The position numbers and the translations under genes were made by a program. 64,000 nucleotides of DNA from Zoroaster sp. YZ-2022 (Eukaryota; Echinodermata; Asteroidea; Forcipulatida; Zoroasteridae): the NCBI GenBank assembly GCA_029582265.1, contig CM055828.1, forward strand, positions 13,055,777 through 13,119,776, read 5' to 3'. The first letter of the stretch is position 1. The number at the start of each line of letters is the position of its first letter. A model generated the notes under the pieces. It was given only the letters and a program-made list of their open reading frames with translations. It made no database searches and had not been told where the DNA came from. Positions 47,250 through 58,600 of this stretch are shown here, piece by piece.

Positions 47250-47640
47250 GGTTAATTCCGGCGTGACAGACGGGACTGTTTTTTCAAAGGCCTGCCAAAA
47301 ACAATCTTCTAAGTTATGTATAAAGTCAAAGTAAACACTCTATATTTAAAATTAAAAAACAATCAATGAAACTAGAGGATTCAGTGGCTGTATAGTGACA
47401 AAGTAAAATCAGCGTGACAGACGGGACGGAAATGACACTCAATTTTTTGAAAACGACTTTCATTGGAAAAAGCTATCTGTTCTCCTATGAAATTTAATGT
47501 TTTTTTCTTTTAAAGTTAATCACTTTTATACAAATAATCAGTAAACATTATGACTTAGTTATTCAAAACATGGAACTGGAAACACCAGGCTCATTAAAGT
47601 TGTGACAGACAGGACGTGACAGACGGGACATTTTTGCACA
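47250..47640. repeat. Spaced copies of GTGACAGACGGGAC
   Basis: Copies at 47262, 47414, 47602 (one mismatch) and 47616, separated by AT-rich DNA without evident duplication. No gene seen around them. Confidence 0.6.
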
Positions 47641-49033
47641 CTCAATAAATCATCATTTAAACTAGTCCTACGATGATCAAATTTTTGGAATTTATTTTGA
47701 ATCAACTACAACAACTAATACTACAAATTAATAATAAAGTTACTGTCAACAACAATTAATTACAGAGTACCCCTGTAAGAGACAGTAAATTGGAGCACAT
47801 TCATTCACACCTGAATTTAAGCTAATTTTGATTTGTGTGTTTCATTGGTCAATTAATTAATCAACATTTCACTTCAAAAGGCACTATTTTTTAATATCTT
47901 AATATTTTGGCACTAACAAGTACATGTACATGTATGTGCAAAAAGATATCAATAAATATTATGCACTAGATTCAGCTTTACAATCCGAGTGAAAATCAAA
48001 CATTTAGGCCTACACTTAAATTTTGGCACTTTTACATTAAAATCAATTCATTTTTCCTGTTTCTTCTTCGAACAATGCAACTTGGGTAAACTGTTACGTA
48101 AGGTTTTCTCTTTCTAACCTATAGATTCACCATACTTGTAACTTCAAACCATGTACTGCAAAAGTTTGAGTCCCTTTATTCTCATGAGTAGATACATGTA
48201 CATGTATCTCTCACAGTTGATTGGCTGTGCAGTACTTTATGCAAATTCAGTATGTGCACATACTTAAGTAGTGTGCATGCACTTTACACAGGCAATGGCG
48301 AACCAATTTGGAATGCAGTATCCGTGCGGTACTAGGCTTGTCAACAAATTCTGTGCATCATTGGTCGGTGAAACACTTGGCTGTGTCGGAAAAAAAATTA
48401 GAATGCTTGACAGGTCTGTGATTTATCAGGTATTTTCCTGATTTCAGGATTTTTTTTTATACAAATCTCCCTTTGCTTCAACATTTTCTTGAAAGAAGAG
48501 AAGTAGCCACTAAGGAAAGAAAAAAGTAGCCTGTATTGGTTCCAAACCTCTAGTTTCTTGTTTGTGTGGATGTGGAGAGTCTGTAAATCCTCCAGAATTA
48601 AACACCCAGAAGGTTCAGGGGACTTTGTCCTCTAGACCAAAGGGAGACCCAGACCCGCTACCCATTTTTCAGGATTTTTTTTTTACTTTAAATAGTCAAA
48701 TCACACCCTTGGCTTGACGCTAGTCAGTGCGCTAGTCAGAAGTCATTGAACCACAGCATCTACACGTACATGTACGGCAAATGTAATCGAGCAGCTGAGC
48801 AGAAAATATCGCTTATCAAACATTGTTGCTAAGCAATATGAAAGACTACCAGCCAAGGTCTGTACATTTCAATGTATGAAAAATTAACTGGTAACTACAT
48901 GTAACAAAACCTGCTTTATAGCACATTTTACCGATAAGCAGGAAACAAGCAATGTTGGAATATAGTCAAGATTTGGAAACAGGGCATCCACATTATATTG
49001 TTATTCTTTGAAAAACAAGGCGTCCAATTATTG

Positions 49034-49262
49034 TTAAAGGCACAATATCATCCCGATCAGAGCAGACTTTCAACAGGGCATGGAATCAGTGTCCTAGTTT
49101 AAGGTGAACACAGTGACTGAAAATTACTGGCACATTTATGCAGTTCAGCAAAGGTTTTTTATGACCTTATCATTTGGGTTATTACTTTTAGTCATGGAGT
49201 TAATCTAAAACTAGCACTCTGATTCCATGCCCTGTTGATTGTGATGATATTGTCCCTTTAAA
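49034..49262. mobile_element. MITE with ttaaaggcacaatatcatc ends
   Basis: The left ttaaaggcacaatatcatcc and the right inverse gatgatattgtccctttaaa enclose inverted caacagggcatggaatcag blocks. Confidence 0.75.
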
Positions 49263-49299
49263 ACTGTACAATATGTACAATACATATATATATACATAA

Positions 49300-49511
49300 C
49301 AGCAAAAGAAACGTCACCCCCGAAATTTTGATGAGAACATGTTTAGCTTATGTGTCCTCAGACGTCATGCATGACGAATTTTGAGGTCAACCAAATTTGC
49401 AACATTGTATTCGTGTTACACTCCATACTCATAATATTCTTCATTAAACAAATTATATTAATTATAAAATGAAAATAATAAATATTTTTAGGGGTGACGT
49501 TTCTTTTGCTG
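49300..49511. mobile_element. MITE with 21-bp inverted ends
   Basis: CAGCAAAAGAAACGTCACCC at the left, exact inverse at the right. The interior is AT-rich. Confidence 0.8.
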
Positions 49512-49549
49512 GTACAATACAATACTTTGTATGTGTATCACAAATAAAA

Positions 49550-49721
49550 CAGGGTTGTCCATTTAGCAAACAGGGAATCCAAAAGACACCCAAAGGTATA
49601 GCTGGTAAATACTACATACATGTACATGTATGTATGGCCGGCATATATGTACACAATGTAGTATTAGCCAGCTATACTTTGAGTGTCTTCTCGCTGCTCA
49701 GTTTGCTAAATGGACACCCTG
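49550..49721. mobile_element. Mariner-like MITE
   Basis: cagggttgtccatttagcaa and the inverse ttgctaaatggacaccctg. Further inverted blocks (aaagacacccaaaggtatag / ctatactttgagtgtctt) make the whole unit a fold-back. Confidence 0.8.
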
Positions 49722-50246
49722 TTTTTTGCGTAATACACAGTGTACAGAAGTATTGTAAGTTAAATATTTGAACACCCTATTTTTCAAAGAATAACAAATT
49801 TGGACGCCCTCCTTCCAAATCCTGGCTTATACTTATATTAAAAAATAATAATAATCTCCCAAAATTGAGAAAATTTCTCACCAGTAACATAAAACTGCAT
49901 TCTATCATTCCATCATTCCATCCTCTTGGGCCGGTCCATTTGTGTTGACATGTAATTAAAAAATAACCAAATACATATATATTTTAATGTCAAACTTTAA
50001 AGCTAATGTTGATAATGATGAATGACCAAGCTTTGTGGAGGGTGCTCGTTAGTGCTCCATCCTCGGCCGAATGATGATGATGAATGTTGATATCAATCTT
50101 CCCTTCTTTGAGGTGCTGTAATTTTAAAGAAAATTTTAATAATTTCCTGAATACAACAAATCTGAATGCGTTTTCTTTATTTTCTTATATTAAGCTGAAA
50201 CTTTCACAGGTTGGTTGTGGAAATTCGAAGAAAATAAGTGCAAGCA

Positions 50247-50600
50247 GGGTGCTATGGCCGGGCAGTTTGGACTTGTGTTCTGATGGCTGAGTCATCAGAA
50301 TGTGGGTTTGAATCCTGGCTGCGACCGTGGTCATTGAGCAAGATACGATACTGTAATTGCTTCTCTTCACCCAGGAGTATAAATGGGGACCTGTGAGGGC
50401 AGAGATGGCAATTGTGTTTGGTTAAGCTCGTTGCACTACACATTTGGCAGCATGGGCTGCATACTCCCCAGGGAGTTGAGATGGTTCTAGGAATGATTAT
50501 ATCTTGTCCAATGACAGTGTTAATAATATTCATGCACCATGAGCGTCAAAACCGGCACATGTACATGTACAAGTCTCTATTACTATTATTGTTATTAGTT
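50247..50600 (+). mobile_element. tRNA-Leu-derived SINE just upstream of the cryptochrome start
   Basis: The head tggccgggcagtttgg, B-box gtgggtttgaatcctgg and body aagatacgata...cttctcttcacccaggag end in tactattattgttattag. The last bases form a pyrimidine-rich AG directly before the ATG exon of the cryptochrome gene. Confidence 0.8.
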
Positions 50601-50608
50601 TCACCGGT

Positions 50609-50777
50609 ATGCCTGCAAGACCACAACAAAGCCTTGATGAGAAAAAGAAACTAGCAACCGTGGCTGTTCACTGGTTCCGTCATGGCCTTCGTCTCCATGA
50701 CAACCCCAGCCTTTTTGATGCCATCAATCTTGGCAACGAGCTGTACCCTATATTCATCTTTGATGGTGAGGTGGCTG
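50609..50777 (+). CDS. cry: Cryptochrome exon with start codon
   Basis: ATG at 50609 (caccggtATG) opens [20 protein letters not shown] followed by [16 protein letters not shown]. The exon leaves in phase 1 at GCT G|GTGAGT, a strong donor. An in-frame AG (tattgttattag) nine bases before the ATG could be a splice acceptor from a leader exon, and it belongs to the SINE tail. Confidence 0.93.
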
Positions 50778-52569
50778 GTGAGTGTATAAACATGAAATTC
50801 GGGTAGCTTTATCGCAAATACATACTCCCGTGCGCATTGCAAACTGGCTAAAAAAGGGAAGATACAACATTGGTGTGCATTTGGCAACGAACGTTAATTT
50901 CAACTCTCTAGAAATACATCTTATATTCTGTGAAAGTTTCATCACAATGAGTTACCACATTTGTTTTTGAGAAAAACAATGAGAATCCGTTACATAGTTG
51001 TTTGTAAATTCAACATAATAATTCCTGTTTCACCTCTGACAAAATGATTTCTCATGATGATTGACACATGTATGTACACATGTGTGCCAGCTTCACACTC
51101 AAAAAAGGTTTTTAGATAATTTGTTAAATTGAGAACTGTTAATTACCAATGTTGTACAAGAATGTACCTACCCCTTTGTTCAATGGAGTGATAACTGAAA
51201 ACAGCCCCGCTTAATACTTACATGTACATGAGGTCCTGATTTGAAAATAAAGTGCGTCACTTTGTTATTGTGTGTTGATGAGGTGTTAAAATTCACTTAA
51301 TTTCAAAATCTCCCCATTCAAAATTAGATTACTCTTGGTGCTCATGTAATTTTTTTAGCCCTCAAAATTAATTTTTTGAATTGAATATATTGTTGGAGGA
51401 TTAGTCCTTTCAGAGCATAAAATTCTCATTTTTGGTTTGATTTCTGTCTACATATTATTATACCTCTTGTGCAAAAACATATCAGCTCTCCAGTAAGAGT
51501 TTTCTAATCTCAAGAGGGGATGTCAAAGCATTTCTGTAAACCCTTTTTAATTGAAGAATTTACATAATTTTGCCATTTATATTCAGCCTTTGGGGAAAAA
51601 AAGAGGAAAAAATACGTCACAGTTGCTATGGTACTGGCCTGCGAATGAACTGTATCTCTACAGTGAGTTTCTGTTGCGACCATTTTATCATTTGCATGGT
51701 ACCTACATGCAAATGAGTGTATTTCATTCTTCCAACAATTCAAAGCCTCCAACCTTACCTAATAAAGCAAGCAGCTATAGTGTTCAAAATGTGTGCACAG
51801 GTGCATCTTTGACTGGTTTTTACTGTCATTTTGACCACCCTGAACAATACCAGACAATGCTTTTACTAGTCAAAAAACTCATTTTAACCTGTAAATGTAC
51901 TTACTACACTTAAGGTTTGACAGTGTTTGACTTTTAAGTGCATTAGATATACCTTGGCAAGTATATCAACATTTTGACTGATTTTGACCCTTGCAGTCAT
52001 AGAAGGGTTAGCTAATAGTGATCACAGTTTTACATAAAACTTTATACTTGGTGTAAAGTTGATGATGTTATCAAACATCCCTTGAAATCATTTCAGTAGA
52101 AATAATTTTCAAACAGAATTGCTGTTATCCGAAGACAGTAAATTCCACATTGGAATGAATACGAACAATCTGAATGCAGTTTCACTTTTTTGTGCTAAAA
52201 GAGAAGATACAACATCTAGGTATTTGGCAAAGAATGGAGTGTCGTGGCCGAGCGGTCTAGCTTACCGGATTCAAGTTCTGGTGTTAGCAGCAGAATGTGG
52301 GTTCGAATCCCGGCCGTGACACTTGTGTCCTTGAGCAAGACACTTAACCATAATTGCTTCTCTCCACCCAGGGGTTAAATGGGTACCTGTGAGGGCAGAG
52401 TTGGTTGATTAGCCCTATATGCGCTGTAATGGCAGCAATTGAGCTGTATACTCCCCAGGGAGCTGAGATGGTTTCAGGAATGATTTATGAGCCTTATGAG
52501 TAGGGGTAATGATATAATGCGCCTTGAGCACCACTTAGTTGGTGGATACGTGCGCTAAATAAGTCCACA

Positions 52570-52641
<72 letters not shown>

Positions 52642-55600
52642 AGAATGTTCATTTCAATCCTCTAGTTTTCAAGAAATCATAAAATTATAACCTATATATA
52701 AAAGTTTCATCACAAAAAGTGGAGCACGCTTTTAAGAAAACAACAAAAAACTGGGTTTTTTTTACCAGACGTCAGCTTTTTGTAAAGACGACATATCAAT
52801 CCAATTTTCTCCAATATGAAAGCACTTCACACAGAATAATTTCTCAGGATGATTGATACCAAATCTACACCAAAAAATACGCTTTTAGATAATTATTGTT
52901 AATTTGACAATTTGGTAATTTCCAATGTTGTACCTTCTCCTTAAAGAAACTTTCACAGCTTGGTTTGTATGCATCTCGATTCTTATGAAATATGCATTTT
53001 TTAACCAAAGTTGTTGCCTTTAAAATGCATGTGTGTGTGTTGCACGTGCTTCAAATATCTCGTGTACGTTTACACGTGCTTCAAATATCTTGTGTTGAGC
53101 ATGTACAACTCCTGTGTATTACCCTCCGCCTCCGGTTGATGCATTTAATGAAATAGGGTATTTCAAACAGTAACTTATTACTAAAATGCAAGTCATGTAA
53201 ATTATACGCTAATTATGGAGGGGATCAGAACATGTATGAAAGCTTTATAAACAAACTTTTAGTACACGTGAAACGTTCCTCTTAAGGAAAACAATAAAAT
53301 GATGAATTTGTATATTTCCAAAACCCACAGGAAGACAACATGTCAAATCTGGCCATAACAGGTATTGTATTTGGTCTACATAATTACATTTAGAAGCTGT
53401 ATATACATGTATTTGTACTTTATGAGTGGCCCAAAAGCTACAGTGTAGGAATAGGCCTGACGATATCAAATTGTTTGATAGCTGATAATCGTGGATATAC
53501 AATATTATCGTCTCAGATGTGGATTTTGTGAAAAATGTCAAAAACTAATATATAGTGTAGCTTATTAAACGACATTGGAGGTTGGATATATAGCTGGGCA
53601 TCATGTGCTCATTTCCGTGCGTCATGATTGGATAGATTTGCATAGTAGCACATTTATATTTTTATATTTTTCTCATTGGCTATTCAATTGCTCATGAATA
53701 TGTTAATTTTGTTGCATTCATCATATTTTTTTTTTTTTTTAATTATAATTATTGGCTTATTGTTTCACTATCGCAGCCAAAAAGGCTGAATTACAGTGAT
53801 AATTACAATATATAAAAATATGCAAATAGGAATTAAAATATTAAAGATTATTAAATATCAATATACAAAAAACCAATACGATATAACTTATTTACTTTAT
53901 ACTTGTATTAAATATAATTAAAAACAACAGAAAAAAACAACATCGAAGAAGGCGAAAAAATAAAAACACAAGCAGAGTCTTTGAAAGGACAATCAGACTA
54001 AAGACATGAATAAGATAATAAGGTGGTGGGGGGGGGGGGAAGAGTTGAAGCATTTTACAGGATTATTCATGATTTATTCATGATTAAGAACTGGATTTAT
54101 ACGTAGCCTGTAGGGGTGGTCTCCACATCACAGAGGGGACAAGGGGAAATTCCCATCTGCATATAACATTGGTACATGTGCGAACCCAAAATCACACAGT
54201 CGGGCAATTCAAGCTACATGAATAACTCCATTTCCAAAGCACTTAAAATTAGCTCATTGTTAATGACTACAATTGCCTATAACAAAGCTACACGTATATT
54301 TTAAGTAAAAATTGTGGTACATGTAAATATGTGACCTGCCACCACGAAACCCGGACAAAGTCGCACCGATCCATTTCGAGTAAACAGCGTGCAAAGTCAT
54401 TTCAGGGTGGAATCGTCCATTTTTGGATTTTGGGATGACCGTATGCTTTACATATTCATCTATCATTTTTACTTTAAAAATAAATTAAATCTGTTAAGGT
54501 AAAATACTTTTTTACCCTATTTTCGGAGCGATGTTGGTGAACAAGAAGCGTGGACTTCCTGTACAAAAGCCTTCTTTTCTCTGATTGACCCGTTATTGAT
54601 TGGGCATGTTGGGGGGTGGGGCTTAATCCCCTCCTGGGGGGATTACAGGAAAGGGTTACCCCTACAAGTTTATAATCATTCAAAAGCTTATGAACTGGAG
54701 AATATGAAAATACCAAAAACTCAAAATAAAATTTTACAACTTTGTCCGGGTTTCGTGGTGACAAGTCACATATTTGATATCGGCGATATTGTTTTAATGT
54801 CATCAGTACGACGATATTTCAGGCTTAAGTATGAATAATAAAATGAAAATGAATATGAATATGAAAATGACAAATTCTAAATTGAAACTGACAGGTTTTC
54901 AGATCAAAATGAATCTGTCCAGGCATACAAATGCAGTGGTGATAATAAACACTCGGGTCGTTGTCAACAAGTTCACTGAACTCAAGACAAGCAATACTTG
55001 TATGCATGCTGAATTAAACAAGAAACACCTGTCAGTATTTCTTTTAACAGGAATCATTTTGTAGATGCATCTAGTGCCTGTGTTTTTTCGCTATTTTATT
55101 ATCAGCAATGTCTGGAAGTTTTCATTGTTTTCATTGGAACATTGATATTTTTTTCTTTTAAAAAGGAAAAATGAAGATATTTCACAAAATACATGCAGTT
55201 GTGATAAAGCTTGGTTTAAACAGTAAAAGAAAGTGCCCAAATTAATTAATGATGGAACCCACCATCAATTAATTTCAGGACATATTTACTGTAAAATCAT
55301 GCTTCAAATGATAATTATTTTGAGAAATGTGACATTTTAGAGCATTTGTTTTCCCTTCCTCGAGTTAAATAGCAGTGTTCCCGATGAAAAAGGAAAAAAA
55401 TGCTGGAAGTTGCCTTAAAGGTCCTATGAAATATGTTTTTTTTTTCATTGTATACAATAAAGTATGCCTACTGGAACATATATTTGTCATTTATAAATTT
55501 TCCCCTCACGTTTATACCATACAAATATTAATTTTTAAATTTAGGGGGTGTATTTCGACACGCCCATACCCCTCATTAACATAAATGTCGTATACAGTGC

Positions 55601-58600
55601 ACCACTGCATGCAGAGTGTTGCTAGAGAAAAAGATTCCTAAAGTTTTCTGTCAGGTTTGAAGCTTATTATTTTTGATAATGCCATCGAGGTGTGTCGCTG
55701 CAGGTTGCAGCAACACCAGCAAAGACGGTGTTAGTCTACACCGATTTCCGTGATCCAAAATACAGTCGTATTTGGACGACTAAAGTGAAGCTGACCAGAG
55801 CGAAGCGGTGCACCCTTCGAGCAGACATGCTTTGAACGGGGCCTTCACAGCCAGTTCGGTATGGCTTATAAGGCCATACTGGTACCAGATGCAATTCCAA
55901 CGATATTCCCGCTAAGTAAGAAGGCTGTGAAGGCTATTATGAAGAACTTTGACCGGATTTCGCGCAAAAAAGATAACGTGCTCTGTGGAACGGCCAGAAG
56001 GACGCACATGACCCTAAACTAATGAGTGCACATAGCACGGATGTTTATTGAAAACAATAGGTCAGTGGACTAGACCATTTCATATAACGGGGATGGCGGT
56101 GGATGTGAGAAAGTATTGGTACGCACAATATAATTAATAAGTACATGTACATGCACATCAATACAAAATACAACTAAAGATTTCAGAGTTTTAAAATGTT
56201 CAACTTCAGCAACTTTAGTTATTCACATTCTTCCACAAAATCAAAATAAAGATGGCCCAAAAAAGTAATGGTGTGATCCGATCAGCAAGTACATCAAACT
56301 TGTTTTTTTTTTAAATCAAAGTTGGCTCAATTTTCTTTAAAAGAGGGGATTTTAATATAGACTTAAGAAAACCTACCTATATAAATATATTCTACAACTA
56401 TTTTTCCTTTGTTGTTCTGTTTTCCTTCCTCCATGATGTGAGAAATCGTTGTCAAAATCTAATGATTGTGGACTTCATAGAAACGAGTCTCCTACGTTTC
56501 TTGTGGCACAATCTAGTACCCACTGCAACCATCACACTTTACGTGCATAAGTGAGTGCATGTGATCGTGAAACCAGACTATAGAGATCCTTGCATAAATT
56601 ACCAAGGTCACTACTCGAAGAAGAGAGACATTCAATGATTGGACATGAAAAAGCCCCTCTTTCCTCTTGGCTAATCAAAATCCTTCTTACATGAATGGAA
56701 AGAGAATTTTCTACGGATTCTTCTGCCGTGCGAGGTAAATCTATAACGTTATACGCAATCTGCTTTGACATTCCATTTACTGAGCAAATCATCGGGAAAA
56801 ACAGTCAAATTCGTGTTGACCTCCATTGGAAATGTAGATTTTTAGCATTTACTCCCCTTTTTAAAAACAAAAAAGCCCTATTTTCCCAAGTGTAATTAAG
56901 TTTGAAAAGATAATCATTCTGAGGGAAAAATGTTACACTTTAAAATGCCGGGCGAGGGGGTTAGAAACAGTCAACTACATTTCAAATACAAAGGAAAGTT
57001 TGTTAATGTTGCATCATTTAGTGGAACATTTCCCGTGTTGTAGGCTGCGTTGCGGAAGTCAAAGAGCAAATGCGCGCAAGTTGGCCCCGGTCCCCAACGA
57101 AGAAGAGAGGTGTTTTTTTTAAGCGAGAAAGACTCGGGGTAAGTGGCCATTTAGTAATACTCCCATGCATATAACCCAGCAAAACGAGATGTTCACACCA
57201 TGCTCACCGTTTCAGCGTTCACGGCATGAAAACATGCCGTGATTTTCCGCATTAATAACAACATCGTGTCTGATTTTATATCCTGGCAAGACAAACATAA
57301 AAACATTAAACCTTTCTCATTATGCCTGCGCTTGTTTTGAGTTTTTTTTAAATGATCAGATCTTTGACTCAACTGTTTCTGTTATTTCATAAAATAACAC
57401 CGTAATGTTAGCATTGCCTTCGGCGTGTGTTCCGACCGCACGATGGGGGCTTGCGCTGCGTTTCACGGATAACTCTCCTCTCTTTCGGACGTGTTTTTCG
57501 CGTGTTACTGCTAGCTTTTCGTAGAGTAATTCTCCCGTGCTTCTGGCCTAAAATGCGCCTGTGTGTGCATGACAACGCTAAGCGTGCATTGTACCGTGAC
57601 GGGGACAACTCGACCCTCTATAATTATTAGACTGTTATCCGATCAAAGTCTGGCACCAAACCATACCGCCTAGCTCCGCGAGTGTAAAATGCTCTGCCTT
57701 TGTGTACGTCACGAACGTTTCGTTAAAACATCGAAAATTCGAAGTCAATTTTTGATTATTAGATAAACAATTAATAATCCACTCGACACAAAAAAAAACA
57801 TTTAAAATTGTTTTTAATTCATACCAATCAATATAACAGCACCAAAAAATAAAGTTCTTCACAGGACCTTTAAAAAAAAAAAAAACCACAAGTGATACAT
57901 CTTGAAAGAACCAAATGGTTGAATTTTGGAGGATCTTGGAGGATCACAGCAGTTCCCGCCCACAGCAAGATCCTCCAACACAAGACAACAAGCTCCTGCA
58001 CTCTACACTTTCTTCAGTCTCCTGACGATGGCCAGAACACACTAGTCGAAACGTTGAGAATAAACCAACCGGCTCTTCTCAGAGCCACCAAGAAGAGATT
58101 TATTATTACATGGTGTACCCGAAAGAACTCAATAATATCAATCTCCACTATCAAGAATATTTCTGTTCCAGCAAACATTTAAAACTGGCCAACACAAGTT
58201 CAAATCGTTCATCACCAGTCAATGTGTCTTTGTTCACTCGGAACATGTGTGAAATGTTCTACCAAAATCATACGGAATTGGGCAGAGCTCGGAACTGAGA
58301 AATAGCCAAAAAATGAATGTAAAACCCTTAATAAAGCAGTATAAGGCAATATTATCCTTCTGTTATGCCCATTGCTAGAGAAAATGAAGAACCTTTTTAA
58401 GAAGTTAATTACTTAAATTATACCAAATGAAACTTGCAACTTTTAAGGGCAATAACTCCATTTTGAGTTTTCGTAAAGACAAAATTAAAAAATTATATAA
58501 TTCTGCTTTTGCACGTCCAATTCAAATAAGAAAGCTGTCATTGTAAAGCTGAAGATCTCCACTTTCATTATCAATAACCAACTCAATTTTGTCCAAATGT

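Larger units (their letters stand above)
48970..49835. mobile_element. Nest of MITEs in one outer palindrome
   Basis: The outer arms (48970-49030 and the inverse at 49765-49835) share ttgttattctttgaaaaa and gcgtccaa. Within lie three separate palindromic elements at 49034-49262, 49300-49511 and 49550-49721. None encodes protein. Confidence 0.65.
55425..57873. mobile_element. Degenerate DNA transposon with THAP-domain remnant
   Basis: The ends ttaaaggtcctatgaaatat and, inverted, ttaaaggtcctgtgaagaac enclose about 2.45 kb. It holds a broken THAP gene at its left (plus strand), a minus frame at 56532-56792, an ATGGAGGAAGGAAAACAGAA block shared with the element at 25846-29380 (minus, 56434), and a CpG-rich block at 57400-57620. 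Confidence 0.6.

Noticed and set aside
52236..52325. Functional tRNA-Leu gene
   Set aside because: It folds like tRNA-Leu(CAA) but continues straight into a SINE body with an (att)n tail, and arms contain mismatches; it is the head of a retroposon.
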